A stretch of DNA of 64,000 nucleotides from NCBI RefSeq assembly GCF_001884045.1, contig NZ_MACF01000072.1:1-64000 (forward strand). Reading direction: 5' to 3'. The translations under genes were made by a program, and so were the position numbers. The DNA is from Bacillus mobilis (lineage in GTDB: Bacteria; Bacillota; Bacilli; Bacillales; Bacillaceae_G). Below, piece by piece: positions 26,070 to 33,422 of the stretch. How positions within the stretch are numbered: position 1 is the first letter of the stretch; every line of letters begins with the position of its first letter. Under the pieces are notes generated by a model that was not told where the DNA came from, ran no database searches, and worked only from the letters and a program-made list of their open reading frames with translations.

Positions 26070-26252
26070 CTATATTAATGACTTTAAATACCGTTTATCA
26101 ATCGCTGTTTCATGCGAAAGAGCTGACAAATATTCTTCTTGTGCTTTTTGTATTTCATCTACAATCACACCTTGACTATCCACTTCTTTTCCGAGCTCGT
26201 CATACGTACGGTGAATAGCTTTTTGAATCATTGATAATTGGAAACTATCCAT
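26070..26252 (-). CDS. Small helical protein (60 aa)
   Basis: The chosen ATG at 26252 has a strong RBS (AAAGGAGGAAGTGGT). The product is MDSFQLSMIQKAIHRTYDEL followed by two more amphipathic helices. The longer frame (to 26423) overlaps ypsC out of phase and is not supported. It lies 60 bases after ypsC and ends at a terminator, so it is probably co-transcribed with ypsC. I recognise no family. Confidence 0.65.
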   Translation of the reverse strand: MDSFQLSMIQKAIHRTYDELGKEVDSQGVIVDEIQKAQEEYLSALSHETAIDKRYLKSLI

Positions 26253-26313
26253 ACCACTTCCTCCTTTACGCACTACATAATAGCCAGTATATGCGTGCTG
26301 GAGGAGTTTTATA

Positions 26314-27459
26314 CTATGAATTACGCGGCGGACGTTTTCCGAAGTATTGGTAGTAATCTGTACGGATAAATCCGTTAAACAGTTTACGTTTCTTTGATGC
26401 ATCTTTTCCGTAGCACTTCTCAAACGCTTCGTAACTTGTTAATACATACGCTGACCATGTGTCTAATGGGCGGAATACTTGTCCCATTTCTTTGTACAAT
26501 TGCTCAACGAGTGCTTTTTCACTTAAACGTTCTCCGTATGGAGGATTCGTTACAACATAGCCATAATCCTCTTTTGTCGTGAAATCTTTTACTTGCATTT
26601 GTTTAAATGTGATTAAATCACCTAAACCTACTTCTTCAGCGTTATCTTGAGCAACTCGAATCATACGATGATCGATATCTGATCCAATGATTTGTAGTGG
26701 TTGATTGTAATTCGCTAAATCTTCAGCTTCTTGACGAGCTTCACGCCAGTTTTGTTTACCAACCCAGCCCCACTCATCTGATGCGAAGCCACGGTTAAAT
26801 CCTGGTGCAATATTTTGGCCAATTAATGCTGCTTCAATCGGAATTGTACCTGATCCACAGAAAGGATCCACGAAAGGACGATCTGGCTTCCAGTTTGTTA
26901 ACTTAATTAAAGACGCAGCCAATGTTTCTTTTAATGGCGCTTCCCCTTGATCCATACGGTATCCACGTTTATGAAGTCCAACACCACTTGCATCAATTGT
27001 TAACGTTGCAATATCCTTGAGCATTGCGATCTCAATACGGAATAACGGACCATCTTCTTCAAACCAAGTTGTACGTTTATATGTTGTTTTTAATTTTTCA
27101 ACGACAGCTTTTTTAACGATACGTTGGCAATCCGAAACACTGAACAACTCGGATTTTAATGATTTACCAATTACTGGGAACTCTCCGTTCTCTGGAATAT
27201 AATCTCCCCAGTTTAATGCTTTCGTTTTTTCAAACAGCTCATCAAATGTTGTCGCTTTGAATTCGCCAACTTTAATTTTCACACGGTCCGCAGTACGTAA
27301 CCATAAGTTCGTGCGACAAATCGCCTTTTCATCTGCTTCAAATGTTACTTTGCTGTTTTCCACTTGGCATTCATAACCAAGATCACGAACTTCTCGGGCA
27401 ACTAATGCTTCAATACCCATTGCCGCTGTTGCGATTAAAGTAACTTTTCCCATTTGCAT
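26314..27459 (-). CDS. ypsC: 23S rRNA (guanine-N2) methyltransferase-type protein YpsC
   Basis: The 381-aa protein has an N-terminal THUMP RNA-binding domain (about residues 45-155) and a RlmK/L-type methyltransferase domain. The SAM site is PFVDPFCGSGTIPIEAALIG and the catalytic motif is VVTNPPYGERL. It modifies rRNA guanine, probably at a large-subunit site. The third codon is also ATG and is better spaced from the RBS (AGAGGTG), so the true start may be 27453. It lies next to rnpB, as in B. subtilis. Confidence 0.92.
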   Translation of the reverse strand: MQMGKVTLIATAAMGIEALVAREVRDLGYECQVENSKVTFEADEKAICRTNLWLRTADRVKIKVGEFKATTFDELFEKTKALNWGDYIPENGEFPVIGKSLKSELFSVSDCQRIVKKAVVEKLKTTYKRTTWFEEDGPLFRIEIAMLKDIATLTIDASGVGLHKRGYRMDQGEAPLKETLAASLIKLTNWKPDRPFVDPFCGSGTIPIEAALIGQNIAPGFNRGFASDEWGWVGKQNWREARQEAEDLANYNQPLQIIGSDIDHRMIRVAQDNAEEVGLGDLITFKQMQVKDFTTKEDYGYVVTNPPYGERLSEKALVEQLYKEMGQVFRPLDTWSAYVLTSYEAFEKCYGKDASKKRKLFNGFIRTDYYQYFGKRPPRNS

Positions 27460-27575
27460 TCACCTCTTATGTATAGTCAAACAATAATTAATAGCAATTA
27501 GTCCTATTAATCATTACATTTTACGAAAAATTTTCTCATTAACCATTTTAACTCATAATTTATAACTTCATACAA

Positions 27576-27606
27576 ATAAAAAGCCCTCCTCTAACAAAGG
27601 AGAGCT
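27576..27606 (-). terminator. Terminator of rnpB
   Basis: AGCTCTCCT and AGGAGGGCT (one G-U pair) form a stem around TTTGTT, followed by TTTTTA on the minus strand. It lies about 12 bases past the mature RNA end. Confidence 0.9.
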
Positions 27607-27617
27607 GAGTTATTTCA

Positions 27618-28031
27618 TAGTTGGTTCATAACGTTCTGTAAGCCATGTTCTGTTCCTTTGTACTGCAAACGGCCCACGCCTCGTACTCCGGTGGCAATCA
27701 TCTATCTACAGGTTATACAACCTGTCCTTTCCCATCGTTCATTTCCTTGGAAAAGATTCCCCTACCATTATTTGGGTTTCTCGCTCGTGGGGTTTACCTC
27801 GTTCCACTCCTATCATTTCTTCAAGGACTTCGTCACTGTGGCACTTTAAAGGTAGTCAAACCATATCCGAAAGGACTTAGGTTTTTTCCCTGCCGTTAAA
27901 CCAGCCTTACAGCCAGAATACCCTAGCTTATGAATTGGCTAGGCACGAACACTACAGCCATCTCAGGCCGTGCGAGCATGGACTTTCCTCTACAACGTTG
28001 GCGTTGCAGCGATTACCCAAACGTTATGACA
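27618..28031 (-). ncRNA. rnpB: RNase P RNA, type B
   Basis: The minus strand reads like B. subtilis P RNA: GAGGAAAGTCCATGCTCGCA, AGTGCCACAGTGACGAAGTC, CGAGCGAGAAACCCAAAT, GATGATTGCC and CATGGCTTACAGAACGTTAT occur in order. The ends pair to make helix P1 (TCATAACGTT with AACGTTATGA). The length is about 414 nt. It is the catalytic RNA that trims tRNA 5' leaders. A promoter and a terminator flank it. Confidence 0.98.
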
Positions 28032-28037
28032 TCCATT

Positions 28038-28066
28038 AGTATAGTGGAAACAAAAAGATTTTGCAA
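28038..28066 (-). promoter_or_regulatory. Promoter of rnpB
   Basis: -35 TTGCAA (28061-28066) and -10 TATACT (28038-28043) are 17 bp apart. The start falls near 28031, at the first base of P1. Confidence 0.85.
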
Positions 28067-28111
28067 TGTTTTTTTCTATGTAAAATGCTTTAACCTTTTT
28101 ACCACTAGAAA

Positions 28112-28450
28112 TTATTCGTATAACTTACTTCCAAATACAGCTTTTTCTAAATTAGATAGACGTTTCAAAATGTCCGTATTCGTGTTGTTATATACAGGTT
28201 GTGCAACTGGCGTTTGTACAACTGGTTGTTGTGGCACTTGCGTTGCTACTAGTTTTTGTTCCTCTAATTCACGCTTTAAACGAGCATTTTGTTGCTTTAA
28301 TTGGTCAAACTCCTTGTGGAAAGCTTCATAATCTTTAATGATCATATCAAGAAACTTGTCTACTTCTTCTTGTTGATAACCTCTCATGCCTGTTTTAAAT
28401 TCTTTTTCTAAAATATCTTTCGCCGTTAATTTAATTTTATCCGAAATCAT
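28112..28450 (-). CDS. gpsB: Cell-division regulator GpsB
   Basis: From the ATG at 28450 (RBS TGAGGTG) the product has 112 aa. It starts [20 protein letters not shown], followed by the DivIVA-like membrane-binding region [21 protein letters not shown], a coiled coil, a Gln/Pro-rich linker and a short C-terminal helix [16 protein letters not shown]. GpsB shuttles PBP1 (PonA, encoded at 33423) between septum and side wall. Confidence 0.95.
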   Translation of the reverse strand: MISDKIKLTAKDILEKEFKTGMRGYQQEEVDKFLDMIIKDYEAFHKEFDQLKQQNARLKRELEEQKLVATQVPQQPVVQTPVAQPVYNNTNTDILKRLSNLEKAVFGSKLYE

Positions 28451-28547
28451 TTTCTTCACCTCAAATTTTTGCCAAAACTTTCATTACCTAAATTTTTTCA
28501 GAAACAATGCCTTTTGTCAATCATATATACGAGTACTATATTACATA

Positions 28548-29102
28548 TTACTCAGCATTATTCCACTGTTCCTCTTCTATTATATCTTGTAAATCGGAAA
28601 AAAGAATAAAATAACTGTGATAATTTTCTATTTCTCCTTTTTTCTTTGCTGCTTCTACAATATATTTAGGACTCCCTGGTTTTTCTTCATCATATACAGC
28701 TAAAAGTGCATCACTTTTTTCAATAAAAAATTGATTTTTTAATTTAAATTGCTCTGGGCTTTCGTACTTCCGTTTCGTAATACTATCAATATGGTCTGCT
28801 TGAGAGAGAATATATTCGTAATATTCACGGTTATCTTCCTTCCAGCTTTCTTCCTGTTCTAAAAACGGAGTAAATACCGCTAATTTTAAATCTGGATATT
28901 CTACTTGAATGTCAAAAACAACTTCAGCAGCCCATAATTCGACCCCTAGCTGTCCACTTATTATCACCCATTCCAAACCTTCTTCTACAAAAGCAGTTAA
29001 TTTTCGGTGCAATGCTTTTTTTATACAGTCCACCCCTGGATGATCATTTTTAAATATACCAAGTTCAAACGGCTTATATCCCGTTATAGCAATAACTTTC
29101 AT
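28548..29102 (-). CDS. ypsA: YpsA, SLOG-superfamily (DUF1273) protein
   Basis: The 184-aa protein begins [17 protein letters not shown] and has the Rossmann-like SLOG pocket [16 protein letters not shown]. In B. subtilis YpsA influences division and FtsZ, consistent with its place beside gpsB; the ligand is thought to be a nucleotide. It is 98 bases upstream of gpsB. Confidence 0.92.
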   Translation of the reverse strand: MKVIAITGYKPFELGIFKNDHPGVDCIKKALHRKLTAFVEEGLEWVIISGQLGVELWAAEVVFDIQVEYPDLKLAVFTPFLEQEESWKEDNREYYEYILSQADHIDSITKRKYESPEQFKLKNQFFIEKSDALLAVYDEEKPGSPKYIVEAAKKKGEIENYHSYFILFSDLQDIIEEEQWNNAE

Positions 29103-29118
29103 ATCAACACTCCAATTA

Positions 29119-29148
29119 CAAAAAAAGAACTAGCATTTCGCTAGTTCT
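29119..29148 (-). terminator. Terminator of cotD
   Basis: AGAACTAGC and GCTAGTTCT pair around a 5-nt loop, followed by a run of seven T on the minus strand. Confidence 0.92.
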
Positions 29149-29158
29149 AACATATCAT

Positions 29159-29542
29159 TTACTTTTTAAACATTCCACCAACATTTGGTCCAATATTCGG
29201 ACCTACTGGTGATACATTGTTTGGTAAAAATGGTGATACATTTGGCCCGAATGGAGATACTTGATGTCCATGATGACCATGACCACATGGTCCACATCCG
29301 CCGCCGAATCCTGGATCGATTGGGTCTACAACATTTACATTCGAGTTTGTTTGCGGGAAGAAGTTTTGGTTTTTAATTTGTTGATGGTGTACATGTGTTG
29401 TATGCGTCGGGAAAATGTGTGGCACCACCGTTGTTGAAAAAGAATGTGTTACGCATTGTTTCGTCGGATGAATGACAGGAGCAGTTGTACAAATAGGTCC
29501 TGTAGGCTTATGCCCTCCAAAGCAAGGATGACAATGATGCAT
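29159..29542 (-). CDS. cotD: Spore coat protein CotD
   Basis: This 127-aa, His-, Pro- and Gly-rich protein begins MHHCHPCFGGHKPTGPICTT and contains GHGHHGHQ and repeated VSPFGPN-type units near the end. This composition and the neighbouring genes match CotD, an inner-coat protein. RBS AGAGGAGAG. A sigma-K-like -10 (CATATTGTA) lies upstream, as expected for late mother-cell expression. Confidence 0.93.
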   Translation of the reverse strand: MHHCHPCFGGHKPTGPICTTAPVIHPTKQCVTHSFSTTVVPHIFPTHTTHVHHQQIKNQNFFPQTNSNVNVVDPIDPGFGGGCGPCGHGHHGHQVSPFGPNVSPFLPNNVSPVGPNIGPNVGGMFKK

Positions 29543-29584
29543 AGTTTTTTCTCTCCTCTCTCATAAAAAAATCTGATTACACTT

Positions 29585-29593
29585 TACAATATG
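29585..29593 (-). promoter_or_regulatory. Sigma-K-like -10 element of cotD
   Basis: CATATTGTA on the minus strand matches the sigma-K -10 consensus CATAnnnTA. It lies about 42 bases upstream of the cotD start. An AC-containing -35 is only weakly defined. Confidence 0.45.
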
Positions 29594-29696
29594 AGAAAGG
29601 AGGTTAAGCCGCTTGTTATATATACCCATTTATTATAAGGAAATTTGTCTAGTCCCCACTTCCTATACAATGTTTTTTATAGACAATCCTTCAAAA

Positions 29697-30209
29697 TTAC
29701 TTACCAAAAAAACCTCCAACTTGCTTTACAATACCTGTCACTTGATTCATCGCATTCATCATTTGTCCAGCTGTATTCATCATTTTATTTACATCATAGT
29801 TCCCATCTGACGTTTTAAATTGGGAAACAAAACTAGAAAACTGACTCGGTTGCTGTTGTTGTTTTTGTTTGTTCTGCGTCGGGTACGGCTGTTTTGGTGG
29901 ATAAAACATCGCTTGCTGATTTCCATAGGGAGATGGTGGTGGCATATAGTATTGCGAATTCATATAAGGTTGCTGTTGTGGATCCATATAAGGCTGCTGT
30001 TGTGGATTCATATAAGGTTGCTGCTGTTGCTGAGGTTGCTGAGGTTGATTCATAAACGACACTTCAAATGGCTGGTAATAATTTTGATTTCCATAATGAG
30101 GCTCGAAAGGATACATATTATACCGTAAATATGTATCCTTATTATATTGGTACATATTTTGCTGTGCATATGGATTAGATTGCTGATATACGTTAGATTG
30201 TTGAAACAT
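29697..30209 (-). CDS. yppG: YppG-like Gln/Pro-rich spore coat-type protein
   Basis: The 170-aa protein has an N-terminal Gln/Asn/Tyr-rich part, tandem units of QQPYMxPQ in the middle, a PPPSPYGNQQAMFYPP stretch, and a C-terminal conserved helix QFSSFVSQFKTSDGNYDVNK. The C-terminal domain and location match YppG. A CATATTATA element at 30244-30252 (minus) resembles a sigma-K -10, suggesting expression in the sporulating mother cell. Confidence 0.8.
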   Translation of the reverse strand: MFQQSNVYQQSNPYAQQNMYQYNKDTYLRYNMYPFEPHYGNQNYYQPFEVSFMNQPQQPQQQQQPYMNPQQQPYMDPQQQPYMNSQYYMPPPSPYGNQQAMFYPPKQPYPTQNKQKQQQQPSQFSSFVSQFKTSDGNYDVNKMMNTAGQMMNAMNQVTGIVKQVGGFFGK

Positions 30210-30386
30210 GCATTCTCTCCTCCTTCACATAAGTTTCTACATATATAATATGTACTTGTAAAATAATTTGTGTGACGGAGTATCTGTCTATTTTTGTCGG
30301 AAGTTTAAATTTTTAAAAAATTAAAAAAGAAAACCCTTCCATGCTATGATAATGAAGAAGAAGATTCTCATGGGGGAGGAATCAAC

Positions 30387-30578
30387 ATGGTATTAGGGGA
30401 TTTAAAACAAGCGTTTTCTCAAAAAAAGGGGTATTACACAGAGAATGTAAATGAATTGTTAGACTTTGCGAGACATTGGTATCTCGAAGGAAAAATATGC
30501 ATTTCAGATTACCGAACATTAATAAAAGAATTAGAAATAAACGGTGCAACAAAACCTACAACTATGACAGAAGCATAA
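30387..30578 (+). CDS. yppF: YppF-like small protein
   Basis: This 63-aa protein contains ENVNELLDFARHWYLEGKIC and YRTLIKELE, the pattern of B. subtilis YppF (62 aa). RBS TGGGGGAGGAA. It is the only plus-strand gene between two minus-strand clusters and ends in a bidirectional terminator. Function is unknown. Confidence 0.8.
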   Translation: MVLGDLKQAFSQKKGYYTENVNELLDFARHWYLEGKICISDYRTLIKELEINGATKPTTMTEA

Positions 30579-30605
30579 AAAACAAGAGGGTTTCCCCTCT
30601 TGTTA
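30577..30605. terminator. Bidirectional terminator of yppF and yppE
   Basis: AACAAGAGGG and CCCTCTTGTT pair around a short loop, with an A tract on the left and a T-containing run on the right. Confidence 0.82.
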
Positions 30606-30947
30606 CTTACATTGCTCAATTATATTTTGCAAAGTATACGAAATGGCTTGATGTGTTTCAAAGAATCGCTTACCTTTACCTTTATTTACAAAACATTGCA
30701 ATACATTTGTCTGTAAATTATCGTACACTTGATCAATTTGCTGTACATGTATATACTTCGGTTTTTCTTCCTTAATCCATTTATAAGCTAATTCTTTCCA
30801 CACTTTTAATTCCTCATCTACCATATCTACAAATGGTTTCATATCCTTATAAAAATCGTACTCAATCATTTCTCTTTTTTTCACATTCGCTTCATTATTA
30901 TACTCCATGAGTTTTTCTGAAGATTGTATTAATGCTTCATACTTCAT
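30603..30947 (-). CDS. yppE: YppE (DUF1798) protein
   Basis: The 114-aa all-helical protein begins MKYEALIQSSEKLMEYNNEA and includes YDFYKDMKPFVD and FFETHQAISYTLQNII. Length, helical pattern and neighbours match YppE/DUF1798. RBS AAGGTGGGAATAAA. Function is unknown. Confidence 0.85.
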   Translation of the reverse strand: MKYEALIQSSEKLMEYNNEANVKKREMIEYDFYKDMKPFVDMVDEELKVWKELAYKWIKEEKPKYIHVQQIDQVYDNLQTNVLQCFVNKGKGKRFFETHQAISYTLQNIIEQCK

Positions 30948-30962
30948 TTTATTCCCACCTTA

Positions 30963-31205
30963 TTATGCACTCACTACGACGTTTTGAAATGCCTTCACCC
31001 AATTCCCTTTTTCTTCGTGATGCACTAATTTATTTTCCATATGTTCAATATGCATTTCTGTTATTTCTATCTTATTGCATATTTTTTCACTCTTATCCTT
31101 CAATGCATGATTCATTCTAATCCCCATATTCATTTCCAGCAAATCGAGAGAACTTAACATTTGATCCATTGTTTTCATTACATCTTCCTTCTGAACCATC
31201 GCCAT
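30963..31205 (-). CDS. yppD: YppD-like small helical protein
   Basis: The ATG at 31205 (RBS AAGGGGG) gives 80 aa. The product is Met-rich and helical (VMKTMDQMLSSLDLLEMNMG, EITEMHIEHMENKLVHH). In B. subtilis yppD (about 84 aa) is in this position. The homology call is mainly from position and length. It is 15 bases upstream of yppE and so co-transcribed with it. Confidence 0.65.
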   Translation of the reverse strand: MAMVQKEDVMKTMDQMLSSLDLLEMNMGIRMNHALKDKSEKICNKIEITEMHIEHMENKLVHHEEKGNWVKAFQNVVVSA

Positions 31206-31365
31206 ATACAAAACGCCCCCTTCTTTGCTTTTCCTTTGTCATGTAATTTCGCCGAATGATTCCCCACTCCTGCTCACATGACAAAACTAGTTGTTATTCG
31301 TCAAAGAAATCATTTTGTATGCCATCGATAGAAATGGTAACAATACAAAAAGGAGGTGTATGAAA

Positions 31366-31467
31366 ATGGCAAAGAACAAAAACGAAAAAAAGAAAAAACA
31401 AAACAAACAAAATAAACCCGAGACTGGCAATCCAAAGTTAGATGGTCCAAACTTCCCTGCTACATAA
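31366..31467 (+). CDS. sspM: Small acid-soluble spore protein M-like (33 aa)
   Basis: This short, very basic protein begins MAKNKNEKKKKQNKQNK and ends GNPKLDGPNFPAT. B. subtilis SspM, as I recall it, is 34 aa, also Lys-rich, and ends KLGGPNRPST; its gene lies at the same place near yppE/yppD. RBS AAAGGAGG is 9 bases before this ATG; an ATG two codons earlier is too close to the RBS. The TAA stop is the first part of a TAAAGTGAAACTTTA sequence, the start of the bcr-type repeat. Confidence 0.72.
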   Translation: MAKNKNEKKKKQNKQNKPETGNPKLDGPNFPAT

Positions 31468-31500
31468 AGTGAAACTTTAGCACTTTTACAAAAAGCTAAT
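31464..31500. repeat. 5' fragment of a bcr-type repeat after sspM
   Basis: ATAAAGTGAAACTTTAGCA matches the first 16-17 bases of the repeats at 4216, 9347 and 46109. The rest of the repeat is absent. The TAA of this fragment is the sspM stop codon. Confidence 0.55.
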
Positions 31501-31579
31501 TTCTGAAGCATCCTTAATCTCTTATGTTCATTACGTTTTGAGATTAAATTTTTCGCACACATGGCAGGATTACTTCACA

Positions 31580-31622
31580 TTAAGAAGTCCCGTCTTCATA
31601 AATGAAGACGGGACTTCTTTTC
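31580..31622. terminator. Bidirectional terminator between sspM and yppC
   Basis: AAGAAGTCCCGTCTTCA and its perfect complement (17 bp) enclose a 4-nt loop, followed by TTTTCT. It ends immediately before the yppC stop. Confidence 0.92.
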
Positions 31623-31624
31623 TA

Positions 31625-32650
31625 TTATATCACGAACTCACCCATCCTTTTAACAAAACGATTTACAATAGAAGCAACATAGATTTGCTCCCTCTTTCTT
31701 TTATACCATTCTGTTATATCAACTTCCCCCTTATACTCTTCAAGTAAAAACAACTCATTTATTTCCGTATCTCTACAAAACCAATCTCCCATGCTTATTT
31801 CCTTATGTGCAACAACAGGATAAACCTCTCTAAGGACTGGCGTACAAGATTTTCTAATTTCTCTTACAAAACATTCATAGTCTGCTCTTGATCCTGTGTG
31901 TATAGTTTGCAATGCAAACCTATGGAATAAACTTTTATAATTCGGATGAAACAGTAAATCCGCTAATTTCTTCCCTAGTTCTATACGTTTTTGTAGCGTT
32001 TCAAATTGATACACTGAAAACCCATACATCCCCCCTTCAACGGTTGGAAAAATAACAGCACTTATATGAAGCATTTCTTGCAATTTAAAAAATGCAGTAT
32101 GAAATACATGTTTTTTAAAATATGTATTCTCAATAACTGGTTTTTGAATTTTATTTTGCTCATTTATAATAAGCGCTGTCATGAGCCTACTTCTATCTTT
32201 TTTCTCCCAAAAATAAATCCATTCTTTTTCCATAAAAATTGATACGTTGAAATATTGTAACAAGTGGAATAGCGGTACTTGTCTCCTCTTACTTTCTTCG
32301 TATAACAATAGCTGAGGGAATGCATCTAAAAAAATAATCCAATTCGCTTCTTCATAAGTCAGAAACAAATGTTTTTTTACTGTTTGAGGTAAAACGGTAG
32401 CATAATACCTCCCTTTTAAATCAGTCATATTCCATCCCGCATTTCTTGAGACCATACTTGCTAAAAAAGCCCACCTAATTTCATCATTTCTTACATAATA
32501 TTCTTGATAGGACTGTGTTCGAGAAATATTGTCCATATTAGCTATTTCAATTTCCCTCTTAATGTTGTAAACGATTGCTTTCTCTTCTTCTGAACAAACC
32601 ATATTTTTACGATATTGTTCAATTTTTTCATAATCATTCCATGTAAACAT
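31625..32650 (-). CDS. yppC: YppC (DUF2515) protein
   Basis: The 341-aa protein has the conserved N-terminal NISRTQSYQEYYVRNDEIRW and AFLASMVSRNAGWNMTDLKG, and WIIFLDAFPQLLLYEESKR, typical of DUF2515/YppC. The C-terminal part includes HTGSRADYECF and VHPV-type segments. It is divergent from recU, as in B. subtilis. Only a weak RBS (AAAGG) is seen before the ATG. Function is unknown. Confidence 0.85.
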   Translation of the reverse strand: MFTWNDYEKIEQYRKNMVCSEEEKAIVYNIKREIEIANMDNISRTQSYQEYYVRNDEIRWAFLASMVSRNAGWNMTDLKGRYYATVLPQTVKKHLFLTYEEANWIIFLDAFPQLLLYEESKRRQVPLFHLLQYFNVSIFMEKEWIYFWEKKDRSRLMTALIINEQNKIQKPVIENTYFKKHVFHTAFFKLQEMLHISAVIFPTVEGGMYGFSVYQFETLQKRIELGKKLADLLFHPNYKSLFHRFALQTIHTGSRADYECFVREIRKSCTPVLREVYPVVAHKEISMGDWFCRDTEINELFLLEEYKGEVDITEWYKRKREQIYVASIVNRFVKRMGEFVI

Positions 32651-32753
32651 GAGCTAGTCATCATACCTTTCTTCAAAAAGGTCACATCTTTTTTCATTTT
32701 TTGTTATAATCACCTTTGTAAGTAATTCTTAACAAGTTGGGAGTGGACACACT

Positions 32754-33356
32754 ATGACCATTCGTTACCCAAATGGAAAACGGTACAATCAAGCTTCACA
32801 ACCTCATAAAACACCAATTAAAAAACATACTTATAGTAATAGAGGTATGTCCCTTGAAGAGGAATTAAATGAAACAAATGAATATTACTTAACCCATAAT
32901 ATTGCATGCGTACATAAAAAACCTACACCTCTTCAAATTGTAAAAGTAGATTACCCCGCTCGAAGTGCTGCAGTGGTAAAAGAAGCGTATTTCAAACAAC
33001 CTTCTACAACAGATTACAACGGTGTATATAAAGGGAAGTACATCGATTTTGAAGCGAAAGAAACAAAAAATAAAACCAGCTTTCCACTTCAAAACTTCCA
33101 CCTTCATCAAATTGAACATATGAAGCAAGTAATCGCTCATAATGGGATTGCATTTGTTATTATTAAATTTACACTTTTTGATGAACTTTATTTATTAGAT
33201 GCAAAACATATTATTGCATTTTGGAATCGTCAAAATACTGGTGGACGAAAATCGATTACGAAAGAAGAAATAGAAGAGCATGGATCTTTATTATCATGCG
33301 GTTATCACCCTCGGATTGATTATATCCGTGTACTAGACACGGTTTATTTTTCGTGA
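32754..33356 (+). CDS. recU: Holliday junction resolvase RecU
   Basis: This 200-aa nuclease aligns by eye with B. subtilis RecU. It has [19 protein letters not shown] (stalk helix), the active-site block [21 protein letters not shown] with the Asp, Asp/Glu and Lys metal-binding residues, and [15 protein letters not shown]. It cleaves Holliday junctions and acts with RuvAB in recombination and segregation. It is followed by ponA in the same direction, the classical recU-ponA operon. Confidence 0.97.
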
Positions 33357-33384
33357 TAGAGTCATCACTAAGGCTCTTTTTTCG
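33356..33384 (+). terminator. Weak terminator or attenuator between recU and ponA
   Basis: AGAGTC and GGCTCT (one G-U pair) form a short stem followed by TTTTTT. In B. subtilis the two genes are co-transcribed, so this may be only partial. Confidence 0.4.
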
Positions 33385-33422
33385 ACTTTTGGGGGAGAGA
33401 ATGAAAGGTAGGAGAAAGTATA

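Noticed and set aside
27645-28331. Plus-strand ORFs of 63-133 aa over the RNase P RNA and gpsB
   Set aside because: They lie antisense to rnpB and gpsB, have no RBS, and their sequences follow the conserved RNA.
30476-30775. Plus-strand 99-aa ORF overlapping yppF and yppE
   Set aside because: It overlaps yppF in another frame, runs through a terminator and is antisense to yppE.
31287-31562. Minus-strand 91-aa ORF antisense to the sspM-like gene
   Set aside because: Low-complexity Phe-rich translation of the Lys-rich small protein's complement; no RBS.
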